This document shows positions 52,148-63,807 of a stretch of DNA of 64,000 nt, piece by piece. The translations under genes were made by a program, and so were the position numbers. The stretch covers positions 12,338,001-12,402,000 of the forward strand of contig CM121342.1 of the NCBI GenBank assembly GCA_051530055.1. Reading direction: 5' to 3'. The stretch's first letter is position 1, and each line of letters begins with the position of its first letter. The notes under the pieces were generated by a model. It searched no databases, had not been told where the DNA came from, and saw only the letters and a list, made by a program, of their open reading frames with translations. The stretch is from Neoechinorhynchus agilis. Its lineage: Eukaryota > Acanthocephala.

Positions 52148-53442
52148 GTGCTCTATTTTGATCGTGATGCGATCGCTATCTCTTCGAGCTCACTTGAACG
52201 ACATCGTTTTCATCGTCTCCGTTCGACGTCGAAGAAATTCTCAATGATCGTTAATTTCATTGCATTCTTATCACTCGGAAATACTTACGGTTACAGGTGG
52301 TACTACGACCGAGCCAATTATACTCTCTTCCGTTCAAACAAAAGTGTAGATCTTACTAAGCCCAGATTTCAAGCTGTCAATTGTGACGAAGTTGAATTTG
52401 GTCGTAATCGAACTCTTGTAAGACTTATCAAATTTAGTGAATCGAACAAAACGTACCAGGGTTGCACTAAGAAAACTGGAAAGTGCAAGGAACATGCACA
52501 TTTCGACGAAGAACTTAAACTAAGGATAAATACACCTCCTTGCTGTCGGCACAATCTTATTTTAACTTATTACGACGTGCTGGATGTTCTTGAAAATTTT
52601 AACTTTTCTTACAGTCTTTACGGTGGCAGTGTATTAGGTGCGTATCGAGACAACGGGCACATTACGATTGGTGATTTCTTCATATTTTTATAACGTATGG
52701 GAATTGCCCTTAATTTAATCTCTTTTTTATAACTTTGTAATAATTTTCTTTTATAGGATCGGGTTCCGATGACAATTGCTGATTTTCTAGCAATTTGCAT
52801 TACTTTTTATAGCAATCGTTAAACTAAAACCTGTATTTATCTTAAAAGCGTCTCCTGTCTTAAATGAAAGATTTTCGCTTTTTTCACATTTATTCGTATT
52901 TTCGGTCTAGCGAAAAAATATTACAGTGAACGCTGACATTTTGTTCATTCGTGCATTGTCATTGTATTAGCATTTTAATATTCCCACTTTAATTGATCGT
53001 TTGCCTTTATTATCTCAAAGCCAATGAAGAAATCATTTGTATTCCATACGACGACGATATAGATTTTATTGTGAACTCAACTGAATACGATCGGTTCATG
53101 GCAGAAGCCAAACCAATTCTTGAGCAAGAAAAGAGTCGAAAACTTCAAGATGTAAGAGCAAGAAAGCAAACTCATATTCAAGTCAGCGATAAGAATAAAC
53201 TGTCAGTTGATATCTTTTGGTTCATCGACAATGGCACTTCAATTGATATTCAGTTCAATTTGCTTAAGTTCGACAAGAAGATGCTTTTTCCGACCAAACC
53301 GATTGTTTTTGAGAACAGGTCGCCACAAGGCCCATCAAAGGTGAAGGAACTTATGGGAAGACTTTATAAAAACTGGCAGTATCCTTTGGATTGCAGTATT
53401 AGAAAAGGTCATAATTGCATTGGGAAACCCATGGCCTTTTGA
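52148..53442 (+). CDS. LicD/fukutin-family transferase-like protein
   Basis: Two exons fit: 52,148-52,670 and 53,021-53,442 (intron 350 bp), 314 aa in frame. The segment FNFSYSLYGGSVLGAYRDNG is joined by the splice to ICIPYDDDIDFIVNSTEYDR, the hallmark LicD pattern (LxGGxLLGxxR..IPxDDDID), where the DDD aspartates hold the metal. LicD/fukutin/FKRP proteins transfer phosphocholine, phosphoribitol or similar groups to glycans in the Golgi. The N-terminus has a hydrophobic stretch (MIVNFIAFLSLGNTYGYRWY) that may be a signal anchor; the true start may be that Met (52,244) instead of 52,148. It ends RKGHNCIGKPMAF. Confidence 0.75.
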
Positions 53443-54930
53443 TTATCAAATATTATGATTAAGCCGCTCTCTTTAATACGATGAACGTCATGTGGCTTGT
53501 TCGCGGGTTTTTACAATTATTAAAACTTTTGCGAATTTTTCCTGAAACATGAATACTACAAAAACGTGCACTAATCGCACGTTTTGAAAAAGATCGATGT
53601 CAATATTGCCCTTTAAAAATTCGGTTTCTAATTTGATATTTTTAAGATAATTAAACTGTGAAAATGTATGTTTCCCGGTTACTTCCTAATATTTAGAAGC
53701 ATTTAATTACAAATAGATGTATTAATCTGAAAAGGTCATTCAAAAACAATTTTTATCTCTGATTTTTCATTCACGAACTCCATTGATGCTGAGAGTATAA
53801 AACTGCAAAACACTTCGGAATTTTTCGGTTCGTCTAAGACTTTCAGGTTAATTTTTCAGCAAGTTGCAATATTTTCTTCTTCCTGTAAGAATTGTTTTTA
53901 TCGAGGAACCTAACCAATTTTAAGTTATTAGAAGTTTTTGTGTGCTCTGTAAAAATTCGCATGGGGGCTGAAGCCAATTATTTCTTTTCTACTAATATTC
54001 CTATATTCGTCCCTGCGAAAAATCTTGTTGTGAACAGAAGAACTAAACCACTTTTAATTAAGTGATCTAAAAACGAGCCAATGAGACTTTTTGAACGAAC
54101 TTTTTTGAGAAAATCTTGTTCAATTCGTGAACTTCTCTTTATTATGATAAAGTGAAATTGCGAAGATCTTCGCTCGAAATTCTTTGTGAAAATATTGAAA
54201 TATTCGAATTTTTTATTGACAAGTAATAGACTGAGAGTACTAACGACAATATAAACATAAACTATTAATTGCTTTAAAAACTTGTTTTTAATGGAATTTT
54301 ATGTACATGTTTATGGTGATATCTATTTTCATCTTAATTTTTGGAAATCTATTTGTTGGGAAGTGTCGCTGTAAGCACAAATTGGATCTGATGGTTTTAA
54401 TATTGGTAGTAAATATATCACGCAGAATTGAAAAAATCGCAACTTTGAAATTATTAGTACAACGACAACAACTTGGGAGCGTTTAATTGTCTAGGAAACC
54501 ACATAGCGGCTTAAATACCAAATAATTTGAATACCTAATAATTTTGTAGGGTTAGATAATTTATGGGTCAGAAATTATCATCTTCAGTACTTGCTACGTT
54601 TCCATGTTTTATTTGGATCAAATTTCTTTAACGCAGAATATAAAAAAATAACTCACAAAGGCAACATGGGTCTGATAGATGTAATTAAATTGGAACTGCA
54701 AAACAAACCTATGATATATAATTGGTTTAGATCCTTCAATTATTTTGACCGATCATCAAAAAATAGTTTTACTTGTCCGCTAATCCTTGAAGAACAATTA
54801 CGGCAGAAGCGTCTTAAATGCTAAAAACCCAACATTAAAACGGGAATTTGCCGGTGTAAGAGTAAATCGTTTAAGTTTATGACCTTGGATAAGCACTTAA
54901 AAGTGTCTGCAATATCTTCACGTGCATAAA
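53443..54930. other. Intergenic, no gene seen
   Basis: About 1.5 kb of AT-rich DNA. The + frames at 54,301-54,483 and 54,591-54,821 have no recognisable domain and no splice support. Confidence 0.5.
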
Positions 54931-54936
54931 TTTATT
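54931..54936 (-). terminator. Polyadenylation signal overlapping the stop codon
   Basis: On the minus strand AATAAA overlaps the TAA stop of the dCMP deaminase gene (CTAAATAAATTT). If used, the 3' UTR would be about 10-30 bases. Confidence 0.5.
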
Positions 54937-55570
54937 TAGACAAAGAATTGTGTGTGTTCACGGCATTATCGAAGTCGATTGAGAATCGTGTTCGCCCTTC
55001 ATATTTTTTATACTCAACTCCAGCAAGACCAAAAATGATCCTGGCACCTTGACCAACAACCTTTGTCATGTATTTTTCCGAGTAATATACAACTTTCCTA
55101 ATTCCAGCCTGAACAATTAGTTTAGCACATTCATTACAAGGAAACATCGTGACATATATGGAAGTTGGAGCCACATTGGAGCTGATGGATAATGCGTTTC
55201 GGTTCATAATTGCATTCATCTCGGCATGACACGCATAAGCGTACTTTGTTTGAAGATAATCTTCCATTTTGACACTTTCAAGTCCTTCTCCTCCATTCCA
55301 TGGAAGCTTGTCATCCGAACATCCTACTGGGAATCCGTTATAGCCTATTCCAACAATATGGTTCGATGCCTCGTCCACTATACATGCCCCCACTTGAGTC
55401 CTTGGATCTTTACTTCTTTGAGAACTCAGGAAAGCAATGCACATGAAATACTCTTGCCATGACAAATAATCTTTACGCCCAAGATTATCGGGAATCACTT
55501 CTGGAAGAGGTGGCATCAAATCTGTCTCTTTTGAACTGTTTTCCATTGAGACCTTTGTCCCAGATACCAA
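54932..55570 (-). CDS. DCTD: Deoxycytidylate (dCMP) deaminase
   Basis: A single-exon, 212-aa protein. From residue 34 it reads [20 protein letters not shown], then [27 protein letters not shown], the zinc site [10 protein letters not shown] (His and catalytic Glu), and [13 protein letters not shown] (two zinc Cys), ending with the family-typical [11 protein letters not shown]. The enzyme turns dCMP into dUMP, feeding thymidylate synthesis, and is normally a hexamer regulated by dCTP and dTTP. The first 30 residues are variable; a second Met at position 9 could be the start. It lies 292 bp downstream of gamma-tubulin on the same strand. Confidence 0.93.
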   Translation of the reverse strand: MVSGTKVSMENSSKETDLMPPLPEVIPDNLGRKDYLSWQEYFMCIAFLSSQRSKDPRTQVGACIVDEASNHIVGIGYNGFPVGCSDDKLPWNGGEGLESVKMEDYLQTKYAYACHAEMNAIMNRNALSISSNVAPTSIYVTMFPCNECAKLIVQAGIRKVVYYSEKYMTKVVGQGARIIFGLAGVEYKKYEGRTRFSIDFDNAVNTHNSLSK

Positions 55571-55862
55571 AGAATTATCTTAAATCATTTGGGGAAAAGT
55601 GTTAAAACCTGGCGACTGGTTAGAATGCAAGTCTACTATAAGTTTCTTTAGTCTTATAGAACATATTTCCTATATTATTTTTACATAATATAAATTGGTT
55701 ACAGTTGTATTTAAAGGAGCTACACATTTACGAATCAGTCATTAGACTGAAATGAGATTTACAAGCGGCTGAAAAACGAAAGCTATCCGCAATGAACACC
55801 CATTCGCTTCATTGGTATCAAAGGGACATTTATCTGAAGTAGAAGGGTGATTCGAATTTCAA

Positions 55863-57585
55863 TCACTCATTTGACTGTGTCCTTGCGGACTTTGGTACCC
55901 AATCAAGATAATCGCTTTTTGCACAAGCCCTATACTCTTCAGCAAGTGTTGCTACGACTTCTTTGGCATCATCGAATTCGCTTAAGTTATCAGCAAACAT
56001 GGGTTCGCTTTTAAACCGTTCAAGAAAGGCTTCTCGTTTGATTAATTTCTCGTATTGTTTTATACATTTCTCAAACAAGCCAACAACACCCGTGTGATTG
56101 GCAAGCATAAGTCCATTAACTCGATGAGTGTGTTTTATATAAGGACTTCTTTGTGAAAGTGCCACCTGAATGGAAGCCGGTCCCCATGGAATAAATTGAG
56201 CCAGGCGACGTTCCTTGATTCGAATAAGACTCTGGTGAACTTGTGGGATTTCAACCTGACCTTGAATGATATTAAGGATCGATATGTAGCAATGGGGAAA
56301 GTCCCTTTCTCTGGACATAGTGACCATGAAGTTTTTTGGTTGAAGAAGGCGTCGCATCACGTCCAGGACTGTAGTTCGTCGAACTTCACTTTCGTGCTGA
56401 TCGCTAATGAGAGGAGTGTAACTTGAGATTAGGAAATGAGGATTTGGATTCGGAATCAGCGACGATACGAGTGTCGTCAAATCATTGTACATGTATCCAG
56501 GATATCGCAAGGTCGATGTACTCGCTGACATTATCGTGGAAATTAATTTATTAATCTCAGCGAGGTCAGGGTTATCGATATGCAGACGCTCCGCTGCGAT
56601 GTGGTTCAATGAATTGTTATCTAACACAATTACACAATCAGCGTTTTGAGTCAGTCGCTTTAGGGTCAGAAGTGCATTGTAGGGCTGTACTATTATATCA
56701 GAAACGTCCTCTTGTACGGACGCAGTTCCAAGTTCAAGAAGGGGTCAAAAAGGCCGAAAATTCAAGATGAACAAAACACAGTGAACAGAACATTGATTAA
56801 AAGAAAGTTTTAATCGATCATTGATTCTTCAGACCTGAAGGAGAACAAACAAAGGTACATAACTATATATCCTTCATCTTAGAACCAGCAAGTTAAAATG
56901 GTAACTTCTGTATGCGTCTTAGGACGAAATAAACGAGTTTCATAAAATTGCCTAAATATAAGCCAAATACTGGGAACCGGGTCTCTTGAAGAGGAAAAAC
57001 AGAATATGTTTGCAAAAGCTTTTTTGGGTATCGATCACTTAGACGCTCAAGTATAAACGACCCCATCCCCGATCCTGTTCCACCTGCAATGCTATGGCAC
57101 ATGACGAATCCCTCTAGTTGGTCGCTATTTTCCGATTCGCGATCAATAATATCAAAATACTCTTCACTTAGCCGCAATCCCTTTTCGTACCCACTTGCCC
57201 ATGAGTTTCCTGCACCACCACCATCTCGCGAAACGTAAACATTCTCGCGGTTATACAGATTTCTGTGGGTGCCTGCCATTATGCCACTAATCACACGAGG
57301 TTCGAGATCCATAAGAATGGCTCGTGGAATGTAGTGCAAGTCATCAGCCTGATAGAAGAAAACATCTTTACGGTCATGAACGGGCTCTGAGACTTGAGAC
57401 GAATCAATTTCTTTGCCGTTGGCACAAACTGACGCGGAATTGTAGTCTGTGGGTCTAGTAGCTGCGAATGGTTCAAGAGTGCCTTCAGCATTGATACCAT
57501 GTTCAACGCAAATCTGTTTCCAAAACTCACTGCCTACTTGGTTTCCACATTGACCCAGTTGGAGGGTAATAAGTTCTCGCGGCAT
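55863..57585 (-). CDS. TUBG1: Gamma-tubulin, interrupted by a small insertion
   Basis: N-terminal part 57,585-56,971: [27 protein letters not shown]-type loop as [23 protein letters not shown] (GTP-binding T4 loop), and [17 protein letters not shown]-terminal part 56,708-55,863: [43 protein letters not shown], ending QSNE. Gamma-tubulin nucleates microtubules at centrosomes within the gamma-TuRC. Two oddities: about 28 extra residues before [12 protein letters not shown] ([20 protein letters not shown]..), and a 274-bp interruption in the codons for QE. A GT at 56,970 and AG at 56,709 would splice in frame, adding TRFP (485 aa). If that intron is not used, the gene is disrupted. Confidence 0.9.
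56709..56988 (-). mobile_element. Insertion in gamma-tubulin exon, related to hammerhead hairpins
   Basis: CTCTTG (CAAGAG on the gene strand) flanks it at 56,709-56,714 and 56,983-56,988. The host reading joins as SVFPLQE-DVSD, the same length as human SVFPNQDEMSD, if one repeat and the insert are removed. The insert (268 bp) contains CAAGAAGGGGTC-AAAAA-GGCCGAAAATT, a diverged form of the CTGAAGAAGGCC..GGCCGAAAATT core, plus a GATTCTTCAGACCTGAAGG palindrome. A pyrimidine tract (CCTTTTTGACCCCTTCTTG on the gene strand) lies before the AG. Confidence 0.75.
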
Positions 57586-58193
57586 CTGAAATAGTGTATG
57601 GCAGGGTAAGAGAGAAAATCATGATGAAAATATACCAGTAAATGAGTTCGCCTCATATAAAATTCTTATCAAAATATGGAAAAACGATCAATTGCTAGCG
57701 TTTGTCAGTCACCTTATCTGTGTTTTCCTGGATGTGAGAGCAATCCAATTTGAGCTCAAAACGTTCTCAGACATTGGAGGCGCTCTGGTGCTTTCCATCA
57801 TAAACCAGCAGGAAGGATCTACTCTTTAATCCCAGATCCGATTGCTTGACCGTGGAAATTCACACAGTGTTCTTAAAAGACTTGCCCAGCAACCGTAGCG
57901 GCGACGGGTCTTCGAAGTCCTGGCCGTAAGAGTTCTGTTATGTAGCCCAAGTGCCACTACGGGGAAGCGGTGATGTACAACCAAAATATACGGATGTTAC
58001 TAGAATATTAAACAGCGACGGACCAATACAGCTAATCTTTATTGTTACCGCAATTAAATCTAAAATTCACCATACTATCGAATTTATTGTTAAAATGCCG
58101 AGTAAGGGAACAAGACACTATAGCACTTGCTCGAACACTCAATTTTTACATGGATAAATATGACATCCATTAGAGTTAATCGGAGTTGTATGT
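57586..58193. other. Intergenic, no gene recognised
   Basis: This is the upstream region of gamma-tubulin. An open + stretch near 57,740-57,830 (DVRAIQFELKTFSDIGGALV) is suggestive of coding sequence but has no start, splice partners or known family. Left unassigned. Confidence 0.45.
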
Positions 58194-59226
58194 TCACAAC
58201 TGTTCGCGTCTAAGTGGTGGTTTGGGTAGCCTTGAGTGTGTAGCGTTTGATCGTTTCATCAAACTACGACCAGGGAATCTAAGATGACAGGAAAGGTTAG
58301 ATGAAGGCAGTATGGGTCGTTGAACACATTTTGCAATCACTGGACCATTACTGCTGATTCCGTTTGGTCGAGAGTCAGCCTTTGGTGTGCTCCTCACTCC
58401 ATTCGAAACTTGAGCAGTAGGAGGAGGAGGTCGTGAAAGGTTTCGCCTTGGATGTACGTAATTCCTGGCACTGAGAGTATTATCGGACGACGAATGAATG
58501 ACTGCGGATATCATATTTGCGGCGGTGATGGCCGCGTTTTTAGAGGATGATTTAAATTTGTTCTGAGGTGTTTCTTGCTTCAACGAGGACTTGATTGCTC
58601 CTTGCATATCTTTTCGTTGACTTAGATCACAGGACTTGTCTCTCCGCATTTGAGCGGGTCGTTCCGGACTAATAGCGAGGGTTTCCGTCTTTCGCTGGCG
58701 TCCGCTTACGTATGCCTTGAGTCTTGATCTTGAAGATATTCCAACGTTTTTCTTTAGATATTGATTGTTCTCATCTTGTCGACTTGGTAATGTTTGCGTT
58801 TGTGACCCCAAATAAGGTTGTACGGTTCGCTTATTGGGTCTTGATTGTATGTCTTGTGGTGGATCGGGTGAAACTCTAAGTGTTTCAGTTCCTTTTCTAT
58901 TAGATCCGTATCGTATGGGTTGTCGTCTTGCTTCAGGTGGTGTCGATGAGAATGCAGAATGGTATGATCCACTTGAACCGGGAGACGATAAGTCTGCTGT
59001 GGACTGTGGTTGAAGAAGGTCACCATCGCCTGACTGATCTTCTGATCGTGATCCGCCTGATGGGTTAAGAAGAACTGATCGTTGAAGATTTTCCATCTGG
59101 GCCAGAGCTACGTCCTGAACATCTTTGTAATCGTGGAATCGACGATCACGTGAGCTATCACGGACGCTTCCAGTCGATTGAGGAGTGAATGATCCATTGA
59201 AGTTATACGAAGACAGGGCAATTTCT
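58194..59226 (-). CDS. Ser/Pro/Arg-rich low-complexity protein (partial model)
   Basis: The open frame on the minus strand runs from about 59,226 to the stop at 58,194, about 343 codons; the first Met in it is at 59,096 (MENLQRSVLLNPSGGSRSED). The segment before it (SFTPQSTGSVRDSSRDRRFH, DYKDVQDVALAQ) reads as coding, so the true start is in an upstream exon not found. The rest is disordered: SSPGSSGSYHSAFSSTPP, then basic runs and ending HSRLPKPPLRREQL. No domain is recognised. Such tails occur in cytoskeletal and signalling scaffolds; no function is assigned. Confidence 0.6.
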
Positions 59227-59229
59227 TCG

Positions 59230-60009
59230 TTTTATAAGTTTTATGTCAAAAACAACAACTTTTAAAAAGACGGTCATCGCCAACTTTGTACCCCGAAAAT
59301 TCCTGCACTATCTGAAGGAAAAGATCAACGGTCATCCTTCAGGCCCTTAAGAAAAGAAGCAAGCGATCGCTTTCAGAAAGGATTAAGTGTGCAAGTGGCG
59401 TAAATAATCCACCAAGAAACGTCGTGAGCTATTTCAAATCATTACTCAATGAACGCTAAAGTTCCCTTTGTGTTTTACTTTTCAATTTTTTTAAATATTT
59501 CAAAGTTTACAATTTTAATACTTGAAAATACACAGACGAACCCCGATGTGACATTACAAATAACCTCAATAGAGGTTTAAAATCAATGTTCAAAATAGAA
59601 AAACGGACAATGTTATTGGGTGTTTTTCGAGAATAATATACTCAAAGCAGAAATTTTTAGAAACCCATTGGTCACCTTTTTCAGCAGCAATTTTAGTCGT
59701 TTGATACAAATTTCGTTTGAAGATCGATATCATTGATTTAATAGCAAACTTCGAGGTTTTGCTTATACGCTAAAGTTTTTCGAGTTTTGAAATGAACAAC
59801 AAAAAACTAAATAATAATGACCGAAAATACGATTCCATCGAAGAAATTCCTGTTGTAAGGCCTTGTTTGTTGTTGCTGATCCGATTCGGAATTGTATGTT
59901 TCTTCTCTGGTCACAAAGCTATCATTGGGTCCTGGACGTATATATTTATAAAAAAACACATATTAGTACAAATTCGCATTTTCAAAAAATCTAGAGAAGC
60001 GTTCAAAAT
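59230..60009. other. Intergenic or intronic, no gene seen
   Basis: This may hold missing 5' exons of the Ser/Pro-rich gene. The + frame at 59,792-60,010 has no family match. Otherwise AT-rich. Confidence 0.45.
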
Positions 60010-60547
60010 TTAAAGCAAGACAGAATTTGTGGACGACATCGATACTCCATGCACTAAGTTTGGACGACAAAACGTTCCAATACCTATCATATCATCGTCT
60101 CGATACGGATAAACCGAGAAAAAATAATCATCGTCATCATAGGGGCATTTAATGTCAAATTCATCCCATTCAAGGCTTTGATGCGAGGACGTGGATAACT
60201 TACGTCCTTTTTGTTCTAACACAATTAAAAATAGTTGGTTTGATTTTCCGCTTACCTAATACGCGATTTTCTTTGACTGGACTAGATTTTTTCGGCACTA
60301 TAAAAAAACACGAATGCCATTTGAATTTAAGAGTAACAAAAGTAATACCGTTTTTGCGTTTTTTTAGAGCGATTGATCTGACTTTATTGATTAAGGCGAA
60401 ATGAGCGACGTTGAGGTCAGTTATTCGCTGTTGGGTTTCCTCTTCCTTAACTGGAGACCAACGATCTCTCCAATGCAACCACTGATCTGAGCTGCGATCA
60501 ACGACTGCGGCCAGATTTGCCAATTCCGTATTGTCATTCTCAATCAT
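60010..60547 (-). CDS. Uncharacterised 148-aa protein
   Basis: Three exons on the minus strand fit GT-AG and one frame: 60,547-60,349, 60,297-60,256 and 60,215-60,010 (introns 51 and 40 bp). It starts MIENDNTELANLAAVVDRSS, has WLHWRDRWSPVKEEETQQRI, a basic patch ALKKRKN, then an acidic run CPYDDDDYFFSVYPYRDDDM and ends MSSTNSVLL. There is no signal peptide or membrane segment. No family is recognised. The three consistent short introns make a real gene likely. Confidence 0.6.
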
Positions 60548-60559
60548 CTTAAATCTCTC

Positions 60560-60948
60560 ACACAGGAGGAACAGAAAGTTTGTCTCTATGGCTGAGTTGT
60601 CTGGCAGGACGCAGAATGTATCAGTCAGGAAACGTCAGTTTTTCGAGACTGTGCCGTTCCTCGGCAGTACCAAAGCGTTACGCCGCGCGCGACGCAAAAA
60701 CACCGATTTCGCTTCTTAGGAAAATTCAGCACGCCACTAGAAACCAGGAGAACTTTTAGATAGAAGTCGGGAATTTTGTCACGAGACTAAGAGCTTTCGG
60801 ATCCGGTATCGCTTGTAGCCGGAAGAAACATATAGAGAATAAAGTGGCGTCGTGGGAACTTGGCCTCCGTCGATTTAGTCTTTAAATTGGGGTTTTCCAT
60901 AAATGATGAAAGCTAAACATGTTCGACGTTCCAAAAACCGCGAGAAAA
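60560..60948. other. Intergenic, no gene seen
   Basis: Upstream region of the 148-aa gene. The + frame at 60,531-60,719 is Arg-rich and lacks support. Confidence 0.45.
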
Positions 60949-62065
60949 GCATGTCTTATAAATTTCAGATCCTTGTATTTGTTTATTATCCTTTGATATC
61001 CCGTCTGGTTTCCATCTTCATTTAAAAAAACATAGTTTATGATGGATCTAAAATCTCTCTGCCTTGGTCATTTGCTTTCTTGATCTCTATAACTCGTATT
61101 CTTGGAATTTCACTTAATTCGTAATCTTAGCCGATCACAAGAATCTCTCGATTTTTTACAGTCAATTGCTTTTTGACTGATTACAAAAACGATATTTATT
61201 TTGAAAGCATGTCTTATAAATTTCAGATCCTTGTATTTGTTCATTATCATTTGATATCCCGTCCGGTTTCCACCTTCAGTTAATAAAAAGCTTAGTTTAT
61301 GATGGATCTAAAATCTCTCTGCCTTGTTCATTTGCTCTCTTGATCTCTATAACTTGCATTCTTGCTATTTCGGTTAATTCGTAATCTTAGCTTATCATAA
61401 GAATCTCTCGATTTTTTACAGTCAATTGCTTTTTGACTGATTACAAAAACGATATTTATTTTAAAAGCATGTCTTATAAATTTCAGATCCTTGTATTTGT
61501 TCATTATCATTTGATATCCCGTCCGGTTTCCATCTTCATTTAAAAAATGCTTAGTTTATGATGGGTCTAAAATCTCTCTGCCTTGGTCATTTCCCTTCTT
61601 GATCTCTATAACTCGTATTCTTTATATTTCAACTAATTCGTAATCATAGCTGATCATAAGAATCTCTCGATTTTTCACAGTCAATTGCCTTTTGACTGAT
61701 TTTAAAAACGATATTTATTTTAAAAGCATGTCTTATAAATTTCAGATCCTTGTATTTGTTTATTATCCTTTGATATCCCGTCTGGTTTCCATCTTCATTT
61801 AAAAAAACATAGCTTATGATGGATATAAAATCTCTCTGCGTTGGTCATTTCCTTTCTTGATCTCTATAACTCGCATTGTTGCTATTTCAATTAATTCGTA
61901 ATCTTAGGGGATCATAAGAATTTCTCGGTTTTTCACTGTCAATTGCTTTTGGACTGATTTCAAATACGATATTTATTTTAAAAGCATGTCTTATAAATTT
62001 TAGATCCTTGTATTTGTTCATTATCCTTTGATATCCCGTCCGGTTTTTATCTTCATTTAAAAGAA
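60949..62065. repeat. Satellite array, about 259-bp unit
   Basis: Four full units and a partial fifth begin with GCATGTCTTATAAATTT at 60,949, 61,207, 61,467, 61,726 and 61,984 (periods 258-260). Units share TGATATCCCGTCCGGTTTCC, GATCTAAAATCTCTCTGCC and CAATTGCTTTTTGACTGA and differ by scattered substitutions (roughly 5-8% by eye). It does not code. Confidence 0.95.
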
Positions 62066-62299
62066 AGCTTGAAGATGAAATTCAACCATTTCATGGTATT
62101 GGCTAAGGTGTTAGTTTTTCGTCTGTTTATGTTTCATACGAATCGACTTTATTACTGGTATCCGGATCTCTTGGTTTTGTCAATAAGGATTCCATCAATG
62201 AACTGGAGCGTAAAAGAAGGTACGAAGCCTAAGCCGAATTTGTTATTGTGGAAGGTGAGAATGTGTTGCTACGGGCCTTATTCAAGACTCTAAGTATGC

Positions 62300-62880
62300 C
62301 GGAATTTGCGTAACGTAACATTTCGATCTTGTAACCTTACAGCGATGATCTTTAAGTAGAGTTTGGACTCTAAATACCTTTTACTGAAAAGAAATTTATC
62401 CATACTTTTTATCATGTAGAGAAAATCCTTCGAAATGATAATGTTAGAATTGTGGTGATTATACTCCCGGTTAAAAGGCATTTTATTGCTAAGAAATATT
62501 TGGATAGAGATGCCCGCTCCTTGCGTTGTGTGGCGTTTAATTGTTGCTAAACACGTCGCTGATCGGTAGTTTTAAGCTAAAATTAGCTTAGTCCTCAAGA
62601 ACAATTTGTCGTTTGAGGTTTTGCTTTCCACGAAATGCGTTCTATCAAAATCTATGTGATATTGCTTTGTATCCTGGTGGTTGGATATGGCAGATGAGTG
62701 TTCAAATCGGCGATAGGTTTTTTTATGTTGAACGATACTCCTCTTAATGCCCTGTATCTTTTGTTCGATTCCCGAGAGACTGATTATTGTGCCTCTTCTT
62801 CTTAAAAGTGTTTGCGAGAATGATCCCTTTATTGTTCTACAACCGAACCCCAACATTTTCGCTACAATTCTAACTTGATC
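62300..62880 (-). mobile_element. Penelope-like element C-terminal fragment
   Basis: Minus strand: LGFGCRTIKGSFSQTLLRRR, then YRRFEHSSAISNHQDTKQYH and IDFDRTHFVES, the tail of the GIY-YIG endonuclease of PLEs (SAIxxH..HxIDF). No RT is attached. The downstream bases (GATCTTTAAGTAGAGTTTGG at 62,348) resemble 27,280-27,295, perhaps a shared 3' end. Confidence 0.6.
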
Positions 62881-63040
62881 ATCCTTTACTTTGGTTAAAA
62901 ATACTCATTTTCAACTACATCGTATTTAGTGGCGTTTTATTCTCTGTCGCATATAACGAATTAAATTGAACTTTTTGTCCACAAACGTACACGCCACAAA
63001 CTTTTTATCGCGCTTCTAGTGTACACGAACTGCACAAACA

Positions 63041-63802
63041 ATGATTCAAAATAATAGAATCAAATTCTTAGCTGGTATTGTATTCGTCCTGATGACAGCG
63101 TCCACACTATTGCTTTGGTTCGGCATTCTGCGGGATCCAGCACCACGAATGGACAAAAATATGAATATTGTATGCCCTACTATTACCGGAGAATTTTCAA
63201 ATCTATCTTTGGTAGATTTCTTCACTAGTCCAGAAGGTATGAGATTAATGTAGAAAAGCTATTTGACATCTCCTTTAGTTGGCTATACAAGGATAATCAC
63301 TCTATCGACTGCTGCAACTTATACAATTATTCTTTTGATGTCATTGGTGATCACTGTCACCAAACAAAAATCGCACTTCGTTTCATTTGAAATCATTGCA
63401 GCTCTATCGATTTTTACAGGTAGGTTGTGTACGAAGTGGATGTACTGACAACCTAAATTCCTTCGAATTTCGATTTCATCTTTAGCGATCGTCCAAATGG
63501 TAGTGGTATCGCTGGAATCTATCTGTGTCGTTCGATCGAAACGACGTGTTACCGAGACGTTAATCCTAACCAGCACTAGCATACTTTTCTCAGTGTTCAG
63601 TGTGATCGTAGCACAATTGTGTGCCAGTAAGTGTTTAGGCAACAACTCAAAATACGAAGAGAATAGCAAAGCGCTCACCAGACCTGATAAGTATAAAAGG
63701 ATTTACTTGAATAATGCATCAAAACGTCGATTTAGCATGCTCCGGGTGAATGCGACGATAGTGGAACAACCATCGATTGATGATGATCGAGGTCTAGCTT
63801 AA
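63041..63802 (+). CDS. Four-pass membrane protein, uncharacterised
   Basis: Three exons, 63,041-63,236, 63,279-63,419 and 63,486-63,802, give 217 aa in one frame; introns are 42 and 66 bp. Hydrophobic segments: FLAGIVFVLMTASTLLLWFG (TM1), AATYTIILLMSLVITV (TM2), IIAALSIFTAIVQMVVVSL (TM3) and LILTSTSILFSVFSVIVAQL (TM4). The loop between TM1 and TM2 has one Cys and an NLS glycosylation site. The C-terminal tail is basic (KRIYLNNASKRRFSMLRVN). The layout resembles small four-pass families such as claudin-like or MARVEL proteins, but no diagnostic motif (such as W-x-C-x-C) is present. Confidence 0.75.
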
Positions 63803-63807
63803 ATAAA
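63802..63807 (+). terminator. Polyadenylation signal
   Basis: AATAAA overlapping the last base of the stop codon of the four-pass membrane protein gene. Confidence 0.5.

Noticed and set aside
54301-54824. Two small + frames between the LicD-like and dCMP deaminase genes
   Set aside because: No recognisable domain, no splice partners, AT-rich composition typical of chance frames.
60949-62065. Tandem array as a CRISPR-like or coding repeat
   Set aside because: The unit is about 259 bp with uniform divergence and no spacer pattern, in a eukaryotic setting; no frame stays open across units.
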